DNA from: Rickettsiales bacterium
Lineage (GTDB): Bacteria; Pseudomonadota; Alphaproteobacteria; Rickettsiales; UBA998
Length of the DNA stretch: 64,000 nucleotides
Direction of reading: 5' to 3'
Assembly: GCA_024304995.1 (NCBI GenBank)
Contig: JAMWZD010000002.1
Location: forward strand, 434,001 to 498,000
In this document: piece by piece, positions 33,394-40,784 of the stretch
Position numbering within the stretch: position 1 is the stretch's first letter
Layout of the letters: each line of letters opens with the position of its first letter
Program-made: the position numbers and the translations under genes
The notes under the pieces: generated by a model
Told to the model about the DNA's origin: nothing
What the model saw: only the letters and a program-made list of their open reading frames with translations
The model's database searches: none

Positions 33394-35304
33394 TCAATAA
33401 TTTTTCACAAACCCGCCTTTCTTTTTCTGCTTCGTCTGGCGAGCGGAAGAAGTCCGCACGGGTGTTGCTTTATTTTGTGGTGAATCTTCTGCACTGTGCT
33501 GTTCTTTTTTCTCGTTAAAATGAGCAATTAAATCTTCAATTCGTTTTCTAACCATTGCCATATTGGGCTGAAGGTCTGCATAGGCAGCAAAATTATAGAC
33601 TTTTAAATCCAGTGCTTCATTCCGTTTTCCGCTTGGCTTCACCCATTTCACCACATGCTTGCCCTTTTCAAAGGCTTTAACTTTTCGCTCTGCAGTCAAC
33701 TGATTGAAATATTCTTCATCATAATCAGATGGGTGATGCATATAACCTGGTCCATGCTTATCTATGTTAAGATAAGAATAAATCAGCTCTTTTGCTGTGT
33801 CCGTACCAACATATATCACTGGCACACGATAGCTGTTATTACGTGATATTTTTGCTTTAATCGGCTGATTGCGCACCGAGTGTCCGCGCAATGCAAAAAA
33901 ACGCCTTTTTTCCTGACGTTTCTTTTTGACATAGCGATAGACTTCTTCCGTATGATGCCCGCCCGAATCAACTACCGTGGTTTTAATCCGCAGTGATATG
34001 CCAGATTCATGTTTGAATGGTTGTAAGATCACATCATCCAGCTGCTGCCATACATCAGATGTGGCAGGGTCACCCCATAACACACGATAATCAATAGACC
34101 ATGTTTCCCTGTCCATGCCCCAGCCAAGAATCTCACACTCTAAACGGTCATCCTGAACATCCACAGCTGCGGTAAGGAGATACACACCTGCAGGCACTTG
34201 CGCCTTATATTCCTCTGTGCGTTCATGTATGGCTTCGGAATTGACACCGTCTCCTTCCATGTCAGGATCCCAGACTTCTGCAAGTGACGTATTCACAAAG
34301 GTTTTCAGCGTGTCAGGCAGTTTCTTGGCTTCCAGAAAATTGGCAACCATCTCTGTCCAGCGAACCCACGGCGAATAAAGCTCATTAATATGAAAGCCAG
34401 CCGTGCCTTTAAATGGTGCAGTGGCGCGCCATCTGCCTTTGCGAAGCATTCCCATTTTTTCATTTTCATGAATGGCGCTGCCACAATGCTGGCAGATATA
34501 TTGCCATTCTTCTGCGGGCGCATCTTCGTATGGGCGTATGAGATTGGCGAAGCGCAGCTGGTCATATTCTCCGCAATGTGGGCAAGGCACTTCATAGATT
34601 CGCTTATCACTTGCTTCATAGGCAGCAGCAATGCGCGACTGTCCTTTAATGGTTGGCGTACTCACCATATAAATCAGGCGATTCCAGAAGCGTGTCGTTC
34701 GCTTGGATGCAATATTAACGGGGTCACCTTCATTGCCTGCAGATTGCGGATAACGATCAACCTCATCGAGCAGCAACACTCGGATAGGACGGCTCGCAAG
34801 TGATGCAGGTGAATTTGCCCCCGCCATTGTGATGTGACCACCTGGGAATGTTTTATGCAGAATCGTGTTATCACCATCACGCGAGCGAATCTTTATTTTT
34901 TCTGAAAGGCATGGTGTATCTCTTACGGTCGGCGCAAGACGTTCCTTCGACCATGCTTCTGCCATTTCTAAAGTAGGTTGAATCATCAGTATGGGGCATG
35001 GTTCTTCTGATATGAAATATCCTTTGATATTCATTACGCCCTCTGATTTACCAACCTGAGAGGATGCCATCACTACTACTGTATTCACCTCCCGCTGCTT
35101 GATGATGTCCATCATTTCACGCTGATATGGTGCTGAATCAGTATGCCATTTACCTGGTTCGGGATTATATTCGGATGAGAGATAGCGATAATTATCAGCC
35201 CACTCAGACACGCTCATATCTGGTGGTGGGGTTAAAATCCTAGCGACATTTTGAATAATGCGGCAAAGATTATCCTGGCTTGGGATTGTATCCAGACAGC
35301 TCAT
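33394..35304 (-). CDS. Terminase large subunit, lambda GpA family
   Basis: A 636-residue packaging motor. Walker A is SSQVGKSE at residues 81-88 and Walker B is LLLDEVDR near 177-184. A zinc-finger-like pair CPHC and CQHC follows in the central domain. The nuclease domain contains AAVDVQDDRLECEILGWG and VDSGGHHTEEVY, the metal-binding acidic residues of GpA relatives. It overlaps the small subunit gene by 35 bases. Confidence 0.95.
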   Translation of the reverse strand: MSCLDTIPSQDNLCRIIQNVARILTPPPDMSVSEWADNYRYLSSEYNPEPGKWHTDSAPYQREMMDIIKQREVNTVVVMASSQVGKSEGVMNIKGYFISEEPCPILMIQPTLEMAEAWSKERLAPTVRDTPCLSEKIKIRSRDGDNTILHKTFPGGHITMAGANSPASLASRPIRVLLLDEVDRYPQSAGNEGDPVNIASKRTTRFWNRLIYMVSTPTIKGQSRIAAAYEASDKRIYEVPCPHCGEYDQLRFANLIRPYEDAPAEEWQYICQHCGSAIHENEKMGMLRKGRWRATAPFKGTAGFHINELYSPWVRWTEMVANFLEAKKLPDTLKTFVNTSLAEVWDPDMEGDGVNSEAIHERTEEYKAQVPAGVYLLTAAVDVQDDRLECEILGWGMDRETWSIDYRVLWGDPATSDVWQQLDDVILQPFKHESGISLRIKTTVVDSGGHHTEEVYRYVKKKRQEKRRFFALRGHSVRNQPIKAKISRNNSYRVPVIYVGTDTAKELIYSYLNIDKHGPGYMHHPSDYDEEYFNQLTAERKVKAFEKGKHVVKWVKPSGKRNEALDLKVYNFAAYADLQPNMAMVRKRIEDLIAHFNEKKEQHSAEDSPQNKATPVRTSSARQTKQKKKGGFVKNY

Positions 35305-35734
35305 CTAGTGCTTCGTGCGTTAATTTTTGGACAAGCTCTTCTAACTCGGCTCTTTCTAGTCCTGTTCCCTGTGCGCTGACAGACGATGGCAACGCAATCA
35401 ACCGTGCGCGAAAGTTGGCAATCATGGTGGTCATAGCATCTTCAACATCACTGGCAATAACCAATTCTTTCTTCCTGACGGCAAGATTTAATTCCATTTC
35501 ATCCGCACGCGCTGCTTCAAAGCGTTTGCGGTGTTCCATCAGCTCTTCATTATTGTTTTTCTTGCTCTTCAAACTTTCCTGTAAAAAGCTGACATAGCCT
35601 TTTATGCAGGCAAGCAAGGGATATTGCCCCCGTTCAGCCTTTGGAATTGTGCCTTCCTTTGCGAGCTGCTGGATTCTGCGTTGTGAGATATTAAGCAACT
35701 CAGCCAGAAACTTCGCGGGTACTGCCTGCGTCAT
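35270..35734 (-). CDS. Terminase small subunit, Nu1-like
   Basis: A 154-residue protein with an N-terminal winged helix-turn-helix (FLAELLNISQRRIQQLAKEGTIPKAERGQYPLLACIKGYVSFLQ), a charged helical middle with NEELMEHRKRFEAARADEMELNLAVRKKELV and a C-terminal part contacting the large subunit. This is the Nu1/DUF1441 type that recognises cos. Its start is coupled to the methyltransferase gene by a four-base overlap. Confidence 0.9.
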   Translation of the reverse strand: MTQAVPAKFLAELLNISQRRIQQLAKEGTIPKAERGQYPLLACIKGYVSFLQESLKSKKNNNEELMEHRKRFEAARADEMELNLAVRKKELVIASDVEDAMTTMIANFRARLIALPSSVSAQGTGLERAELEELVQKLTHEALDELSGYNPKPG

Positions 35735-37059
35735 AGCTGTGCCTTATAAGGTTTACCAGTGTCCGCATGGATTGCTTGTTTTCCTGTTAATGCCTGCCAA
35801 CGCATGATAATTACATCACAATATTTAGGGTCGAGTTCAATTAGACGCGCAGACCTGCCCAGTTGCTCGCAGGCAATGAGTGTTGTGCCAGACCCACCAA
35901 ATGCATCCAGCACTATATTTCCTCGCGCAGATGAATTTTTAATAAGACGTTCCATCAGTGCCACTGGCTTCATGGTGGGGTGCAAATCGGATGATTGTGG
36001 TTTGTCCTCCCGAATCACACCGCTTTCCACCGCTTCAACGCTGAGATTATCACCTTCAATAATCACATGCAGATCAGACCAGTCCAGTAAATAAGAACGC
36101 TCGCTCAAGCGTGAGACTGGCAGCAGGTCCTTGGCTTTCTCAATAGTGGTCTGCTTTCTGCCGCCATACCATTTATGCGTTTCCCCTGGCTTCCATCCAT
36201 ACCATATCGGCTCATGCTGCGCATGATAGTCACCACGACCCAGCACAAGCTGATTTTTTAGCCATATGAGATTGGATGCCTGCTTAAATCCTGCCTCGCG
36301 CAAACAACGATAGAAATTTTCTGTTTCTTTTTCACTATATGACACGTAAACGGGCGTGCCTTTTTTGCAAGCGGCATAGCAATGACGAAACACATCATGC
36401 AGCATGGTAACAAATTCAGATTGTGAGAGCGTATCATTTTGAATGCTGCCCGCTTTGCCGCTATAGCTGACATTGTAAGGTGGGTCAGTATAAACCATAT
36501 CCACCTGACCAGCGCCGAGCAGCAGCTCATAACTTTTGTGATGCGCGGAATCACCACACACTAAGCGATGCGTTCCCAGTTGCCACACATCGCCAAACCG
36601 AGTGACAGGATCGAGTGGTGGCATAATCTCAGCCGATTCATTCTCTAATTGCTTGCAGCTTTCAAGATAGGCATCCAGCTCACCAACATCAAATGCGGTA
36701 CTTGATAAATCCACACCTGCATCATTCAACTCTGCAAGCTCCAGTTCCAGCAGTGATGCATCCCAGACAGATTCCTCATGAGTGCGATTATCCGCCAGAC
36801 GGTATGCCTTTATCTGATATTCGGAAAGATTGGAAGCGCGATGTACTGGCACAGTATCCATCTTAAGCATTTTGGCGGCTTCAAATCGCGCATGACCAGC
36901 CACAATCACATTGTCTTTATCAATCACAATTGGCTGTTTAAAACCATATTCCTTGATGGATGCTGCAACCTTATCCACGCCCTTTCCATGTTTTCGGGCA
37001 TTCCGCGTATAAGGAATAATGCTCTGAATATCCACCCATTCAACAAAATCTTCACTCAT
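35731..37059 (-). CDS. ParB-like domain fused to a DNA adenine/cytosine N-methyltransferase
   Basis: A 442-residue protein. Residues 10-95 are a ParB/sulfiredoxin-like domain (IPYTRNARKHGKGVDKVAASIKEYGF, VAGHARFEAAKML). Residues 155-430 are an N6-adenine or N4-cytosine methyltransferase with DPPYN at 192-196 and the SAM motif FGGSG at 387-391. This motif order is that of the beta class (CcrM-like). In phages such proteins sit at the start of the packaging module. It may protect phage DNA or mark pac/cos DNA (inference). The target sequence is not deducible. Confidence 0.92.
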   Translation of the reverse strand: MSEDFVEWVDIQSIIPYTRNARKHGKGVDKVAASIKEYGFKQPIVIDKDNVIVAGHARFEAAKMLKMDTVPVHRASNLSEYQIKAYRLADNRTHEESVWDASLLELELAELNDAGVDLSSTAFDVGELDAYLESCKQLENESAEIMPPLDPVTRFGDVWQLGTHRLVCGDSAHHKSYELLLGAGQVDMVYTDPPYNVSYSGKAGSIQNDTLSQSEFVTMLHDVFRHCYAACKKGTPVYVSYSEKETENFYRCLREAGFKQASNLIWLKNQLVLGRGDYHAQHEPIWYGWKPGETHKWYGGRKQTTIEKAKDLLPVSRLSERSYLLDWSDLHVIIEGDNLSVEAVESGVIREDKPQSSDLHPTMKPVALMERLIKNSSARGNIVLDAFGGSGTTLIACEQLGRSARLIELDPKYCDVIIMRWQALTGKQAIHADTGKPYKAQL

Positions 37060-37169
37060 ATGTCAAATATCCCCTACATGCGAAACGAAATGACTTTTTA
37101 AAAAATACAAATCTAAAAATACGTCGCGCTTCATGCGTGACCCTTGGCGGTTGCCTCTGGAAGGACCCG

Positions 37170-37748
37170 TCATCTTGCTGACCTCAGGGCTTGTGCCAGC
37201 CTGCGCTGGAAGTGGCGCTTGATGCGCTGCTGGGCGCGGAGTTTGGCGGTTGCTCCGAAGCTGAAGCGTGGCGTGACGACGGCGGAGGGTGTCCAGCTGA
37301 ACAGCATCTTGAGCTTGCCACGGCTCATTCGCTGGAACACACCGCGACGATCACTAAACACTTTGCTGTTGGTCTTGGCTTTGCTCACCCCATCCGAACG
37401 GAACAGGCGCTTGGGTGCTTTATCGGTTGGCACAGCAATCTTGCTGCCGCGGGGTGTCTTGACGTTGCCATGCTCCTGCTGCTTCGCAAAATAGGCGTTG
37501 GTATATACCGAGGCGACCAGATTGGTTTTGTTGGAGAAGCCCACGCGGATGCCCGTGCGACGATTGCCCTTAATCCACCAGCGCTTACGATTCTCAAAGA
37601 CACGCTGCGCCTGAGACACCACTGCGCCCTGAGCATCCACAGCAGTGTCGTTCAGGGCGCGTGACATGGCATAGGGAATCTGCCTGCGCTGGATTGTGTC
37701 CAGCGAGCGGATGACATCTGCAACATTATCTTTGACGACCAGCTCCAT
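37170..37748 (-). CDS. Tail completion protein Z-like, displaced
   Basis: A 192-residue, strongly basic protein, the same length as lambda gpZ. The pattern (LDTIQRRQIPYAMSRALNDTAVDAQGAVVSQAQRVFENRKRWWIKG... and C-terminal LRAQQRIKRHFQRRLAQAL) resembles minor tail protein Z. In lambda Z lies between FII and U; here those two genes overlap directly and the Z-like gene lies about 8 kb away beside an integrase gene. Base composition looks more GC-rich than the genes around it. Confidence 0.6.
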   Translation of the reverse strand: MELVVKDNVADVIRSLDTIQRRQIPYAMSRALNDTAVDAQGAVVSQAQRVFENRKRWWIKGNRRTGIRVGFSNKTNLVASVYTNAYFAKQQEHGNVKTPRGSKIAVPTDKAPKRLFRSDGVSKAKTNSKVFSDRRGVFQRMSRGKLKMLFSWTPSAVVTPRFSFGATAKLRAQQRIKRHFQRRLAQALRSAR

Positions 37749-37753
37749 GAGCT

Positions 37754-38173
37754 TTAACTGCTGGTTTGTGTCTTTGGCAAATAAGTGTAGCCAGACAATC
37801 CCGCAGCGCAGGCGATGAGTGCCGATGCTTCGTTATTGGCGGGAATGATGCGGATGCGCACATAACGCTTTACACACTTATACTTAATGCGTCGCAGCTG
37901 GTTATCTGCTGTAAAGTTAAACGATGCCTCCGCTTCTGTGCCTATCAGCGCATTGTCAGGTGCTGGCACGTTGCCAGACATATCCGAATTATCGGAATGA
38001 TCCACCTGGACAGTGAAAGTGGCGTTTGCGTCCGTCAGCAAGCCAAGCAGAATGAGGAACTCCACATGCGTTGCGCCTTTCGTATCCAGAATAAAACCAA
38101 ATAGCGTTGTATTATCACTGATTGCCTGCGGGGGAATGTGGGTCTTATATAAGACATTGGACTGGTAAGCCAT
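37754..38173 (-). CDS. Hypothetical beta-rich phage protein
   Basis: A 139-residue protein, probably a beta sandwich (THVEFLILLGLLTDANATFTVQVDHSDNSDMSGNV, then RIKYKCVKRYVRIRIIPANNEASALIACAAGLSGYTY). It starts two bases after the stop of the second integrase and ends five bases before the Z-like gene, so the three form one operon. Such proteins are often encoded near phage connectors and tails. No function assigned. Confidence 0.6.
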   Translation of the reverse strand: MAYQSNVLYKTHIPPQAISDNTTLFGFILDTKGATHVEFLILLGLLTDANATFTVQVDHSDNSDMSGNVPAPDNALIGTEAEASFNFTADNQLRRIKYKCVKRYVRIRIIPANNEASALIACAAGLSGYTYLPKTQTSS

Positions 38174-38175
38174 AA

Positions 38176-39330
38176 TTACTCCTTTGTTTTATGTGATGGT
38201 GGCAGAGCGGGTGCTTCCTGTGCTGTGCTTTTTGCATTCTCATCTGGTTTCTGTGCTGGGGTGAGATACTGATCACACATGCCGCTCACCACTTTGGCGG
38301 TGTGGCTTTCGCATAAATGCGCGTATCGCTTCACCATGTTCAGGGTTTTATGTCCCAGTGCCTCGGCAATCTCTGCCAGTGATGCACCGCTCATTGCCAT
38401 GTAAGACGCGAACGTATGGCGCAGATCATGAAAGACAAAGTCATCCAGCCCTGCGCGGGTTTTAAGCAACTGCCATTCACGTTCTATCTGATAGGGCTGG
38501 CGCGTATGGATATTTTCAAACAGAAAGACCTGTTTGCTTTTTGCCTCTGCGATGCGCTGTTGCACCATCTGCAGCGCATTTGATGAGAGGGAGAGCCGTC
38601 TGCTTTCATGGTTCTTGGTGTCATGAATGGTGATGCAGGCGCGGGATATATCCACATCTGCCAGCTTAATCTGCAGCAGCTCGCCTTTGCGTGCGCCAGT
38701 GGAAAGCGCCAGCAGGATGATGTCATAAAGCGGTTTGCGCTGTTCTTTGCTGGCTAAGCGCAGCAGGCGCTCCAGCTCCTTCGCGCTTAAAAACCGTGTG
38801 CGCCCGCGACTTTCCTTCAGCTTGCGCACACGCTGCATGGGGTTGGATTGCAGCAATCCCCACTCTTTAGTTGCTGTGTTGAACACGTGATTGAGTGCCG
38901 CCATATAGCGATTGACCGTGGCGTGAGAGCGTCCGCCTTCCAGCAGCTCATCCCGCAATTCAGACAGCAGATAGGCATTGACCTTAATCAACTGATAATG
39001 GCGCAGCTTTTTCAGCCACCAGAGCAGCTGGGCGCGTTGCCCGTAAACATAGCGTGGTTTGGTGCTTTTCGCAGGCAGGACATATTTCAGATACCGCTCA
39101 ATCATATCGCCTGCTGTGTGAGCGCGGGCTGCTTCGTCAGACACATAACGCCCTGCTCGCATGTCCGCTTCGGTTTGCGCGGCGAAGGCTTTTGCATCTT
39201 TGATGCGCGGGAATGTGGCTGATGCTGCAGGGAAGCCAGAGACGCGAACCTGAACGCGATAATGCATGTTTCCTGACGCAGTTTCACGCGGGATAATCAC
39301 TGCCACTTCACTGCACCATTTTTGCACCAT
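38176..39330 (-). CDS. Second tyrosine recombinase/integrase, internal to the prophage
   Basis: A 384-residue phage-type integrase with an arm-binding N-terminus, a SAM-like core-binding domain (TAGDMIERYLKYVLPAKSTKPRY) and a full catalytic domain: Arg in LSTGARKGELL, Lys in HDTKNHESR, H-x-x-R in FHDLRHTFASY, His in LGHKTLNM and the Tyr in KRYAHL. It is unrelated in detail to the integrase at the right end. It is far from the ends and in an operon with two structural-type genes, so it is either a relic of a captured phage segment or an active recombinase with another role. Confidence 0.88.
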   Translation of the reverse strand: MVQKWCSEVAVIIPRETASGNMHYRVQVRVSGFPAASATFPRIKDAKAFAAQTEADMRAGRYVSDEAARAHTAGDMIERYLKYVLPAKSTKPRYVYGQRAQLLWWLKKLRHYQLIKVNAYLLSELRDELLEGGRSHATVNRYMAALNHVFNTATKEWGLLQSNPMQRVRKLKESRGRTRFLSAKELERLLRLASKEQRKPLYDIILLALSTGARKGELLQIKLADVDISRACITIHDTKNHESRRLSLSSNALQMVQQRIAEAKSKQVFLFENIHTRQPYQIEREWQLLKTRAGLDDFVFHDLRHTFASYMAMSGASLAEIAEALGHKTLNMVKRYAHLCESHTAKVVSGMCDQYLTPAQKPDENAKSTAQEAPALPPSHKTKE

Positions 39331-39449
39331 TGTTTCATGCTTAAAGGCTACAGAGCGCAGAACAGCTTGTGAATGTGCATTTTGTATGTGTGTAAGCTAA
39401 TCTGATACGCAATTATGCGTAAGTGGTTGAAACTTATATGACAAAGCAT

Positions 39450-39477
39450 GTGACAATTTTTGATTATGTTTTATACT
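39450..39477 (+). promoter_or_regulatory. Promoter for the PemK-like gene
   Basis: GTGACA at 39450-39455 and TATACT at 39472-39477 with a 16-base spacer. The expected start of transcription is about 39484, at or next to the ATG at 39485, so the mRNA is probably leaderless; no Shine-Dalgarno is visible. Confidence 0.5.
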
Positions 39478-39484
39478 TCACTGC

Positions 39485-39877
39485 ATGAGCAAAGAGTTAG
39501 ACGCATTTGATGCATGGAATGAAGTGAAGAAGCTGAAGCAAGACAGCAGACGACCAAAATATAATGAGGGTGAAGTCTGGTGGTGCAGCTTAGGCGCGAA
39601 TATTGGCAATGAGCAGGACGGAAAGGGCAAAGAGTTCGTGCGCCCAGTATTAGTGCTGCGGAAATTTAATAGTAATGTGTTTTGGGGTGTACCATTCACT
39701 ACTAAAGTGAAACACAATAATAAATTCTATCACCCCGTATTTTTTAACAATATGGAACAATGCGTCATATTGTCGCAGTTGAAATTACTGGACGCACGAC
39801 GCTTCGGGATTCGCATGGGAACAATTAATGATACAGAAGTGCAAAGTGTTAAAAAGGCGCTGATGAAATTATTTTAG
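39485..39877 (+). CDS. PemK/MazF-family toxin-like protein without adjacent antitoxin gene
   Basis: A 130-residue protein. The PemK/MazF barrel pattern is clear: GEVWWCSLGANIGNEQDGKGKEFVRPVLVLRKFNSNVFWGVPFTTK, then NNMEQCVILSQLKLLDARRFG and a C-terminal helix DTEVQSVKKALMKLF. The RPVLVL strand and the S-Q-L-K segment are the usual RNA-binding strands of these endoribonucleases. There is an extra N-terminal helix (DAFDAWNEVKKLKQDSRR). No antitoxin protein gene lies next to it on the same strand. It runs opposite to the late and early operons and is followed by a structured-RNA candidate. Confidence 0.8.
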   Translation: MSKELDAFDAWNEVKKLKQDSRRPKYNEGEVWWCSLGANIGNEQDGKGKEFVRPVLVLRKFNSNVFWGVPFTTKVKHNNKFYHPVFFNNMEQCVILSQLKLLDARRFGIRMGTINDTEVQSVKKALMKLF

Positions 39878-39892
39878 ATATTTAAAAGTAAT

Positions 39893-39978
39893 CTGCCCCG
39901 GTTTCCTAGGAAATGACGGGGCAGCCGCGACAAATGTCGATTTAGAATTATATTATGGAGTAAACTCTCCAATTTGTC
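39893..39978 (+). ncRNA. Structured RNA candidate downstream of the PemK-like gene
   Basis: Within 86 bases, starting 15 bases after the toxin stop, three complementarities stack up. CTGCCCCG (39893-39900) pairs with CGGGGCAG (39917-39924), with the palindrome TTTCCTAGGAAA inside its loop. GACAAAT (39929-39935) pairs with ATTTGTC (39972-39978). TGGAG pairs with CTCCA inside that arm (39955-39971). A local CGAC/GTCG hairpin competes with the long-range arm. There is no protein frame across it. It is on the same strand as the toxin gene if transcribed from it. The family is not identified. Confidence 0.5.
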
Positions 39979-39983
39979 AATGT

Positions 39984-40136
39984 TTATGACCTGTTTTGCG
40001 GAGGCGGTGGATTGTTATCATCAGCATTTTTGATGGGTGATAATCTAAAAACGTGCACACGCATCCATTTTCCAGCAGCTTCTGCACGTGCTGGTGTGAT
40101 GTATCCAAAGGCATCACCAAAATACAGAAATGACAT
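39984..40136 (-). CDS. Small phage protein, possibly the body of a frameshifted membrane protein
   Basis: An open frame of 50 residues (MSFLYFGDAFGYITPARAEA...) ending in a Pro-rich NPPPPQNRS tail. It reads as a sensible protein with a hydrophobic start. Upstream, in another frame, an ATG at 40171 with AGGA at a good distance gives MTSFF and meets this frame if the run of nine A/T at 40155-40163 had ten. The likely intended product is MTSFFFGVFYLF followed by this sequence. Either a deletion, a sequencing error or slippage on the homopolymer explains it. Confidence 0.5.
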   Translation of the reverse strand: MSFLYFGDAFGYITPARAEAAGKWMRVHVFRLSPIKNADDNNPPPPQNRS

Positions 40137-40178
40137 GAACAGGTAGAAAACGCCAAAAAAAAACTAGTCATGATATTC

Positions 40179-40277
40179 CTATAAACGATTATCTTTTTTA
40201 GAAAAAACACCCTCATAATGCCCCATAGCTACTTTCGCAGGGTGATTGGGAGGAGGAAGCTTTCTCCTACGTTGCAT
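40179..40277 (-). CDS. Very small candidate gene starting in a tandem repeat
   Basis: A 32-residue frame, MQRRRKLPPPNHPAK followed by VAMGHYEGVFSKKDNRL. Its start lies in the last copy of a 16-bp repeat containing AGGAG two bases before ATG. Its stop overlaps the AGGA site of the next frame. Support is weak: short length and close Shine-Dalgarno spacing. Confidence 0.25.
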   Translation of the reverse strand: MQRRRKLPPPNHPAKVAMGHYEGVFSKKDNRL

Positions 40278-40311
40278 TTCTCCTACGTTGCATTTCTCCT
40301 ACGTTGCATTT
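40261..40311. repeat. 16-bp tandem repeat, 3.2 copies
   Basis: The unit TTTCTCCTACGTTGCA occurs at 40261-40276, 40277-40292 and 40293-40308, then TTT. All copies are identical. On the minus strand each unit reads TGCAACGTAGGAGAAA and thus repeats AGGAG-AA-ATG. It forms the 3' end of the DUF1737 gene, changing its reading frame with copy number because 16 is not a multiple of three. Confidence 0.9.
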
Positions 40312-40476
40312 AACCAGAGCCTGCACCAATAATGCGTTATTCTGCCGTGTATTATGATTAAATGAGCCAGAAGTAACAGCAATGCCGCCTGCAGGTTCAA
40401 AGCCTTCCTGCATCATCTTGTTGACTTCTTCTTCAAATTGCTGACGGTATTCTCCTGTTATGATTTTATATTGCAT
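40267..40476 (-). CDS. DUF1737-like small phage protein
   Basis: A 69-residue protein. YKIITGEYRQQFEEEVNKMMQEGFEPAGGIAVTSG matches the DUF1737 pattern (a short alpha-beta fold with G-W/F-E-P-x-G-G). The last 15 residues are encoded by the 16-bp tandem repeats, so the natural C-terminus has probably been altered. The ATG overlaps the previous stop (TAATG). Confidence 0.7.
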   Translation of the reverse strand: MQYKIITGEYRQQFEEEVNKMMQEGFEPAGGIAVTSGSFNHNTRQNNALLVQALVKCNVGEMQRRRNAT

Positions 40477-40784
40477 TATAATTCTTCCTGATCTGATAGG
40501 GCTTGCCTAACTAATTTCCATACATAATCCCAGTGCCCTTGACTTTCCAGGCAATGGTCGTCTATATCACAACGATAACCATCAAGTATTTCTTCTGCTC
40601 TTTCCAAAGCCTCCCGCAACCGCTTCGACTTCTTGCGCTCGGCGGTGAGTTCGGTTTGTAGGTTGTCAGTAAAATTACAAACCTCAATAATGGCACGATT
40701 GCTAAATACAACATCGCCATTAGGTTTGATGAGCGCATCCTCTTTTACTTTATCTAAAAATTCAAATACCTTATCTCGTGTCAT
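40476..40784 (-). CDS. Hypothetical coiled-coil early phage protein
   Basis: A 102-residue acidic helical protein with a central coiled coil (TDNLQTELTAERKKSKRLREALERAEEIL). Similar proteins are common in early phage operons, function unknown. ATG at 40784 is preferred to the GTG at 40787. It overlaps the ASCH-like gene stop and is coupled to DUF1737. Confidence 0.65.
   Translation of the reverse strand: MTRDKVFEFLDKVKEDALIKPNGDVVFSNRAIIEVCNFTDNLQTELTAERKKSKRLREALERAEEILDGYRCDIDDHCLESQGHWDYVWKLVRQALSDQEEL

Noticed and set aside
39977-40216. 79-codon minus-strand frame starting MRVFFLKK
   Set aside because: It overlaps a more protein-like frame (39984-40136) and lacks a good start; kept only as part of the frameshift observation.
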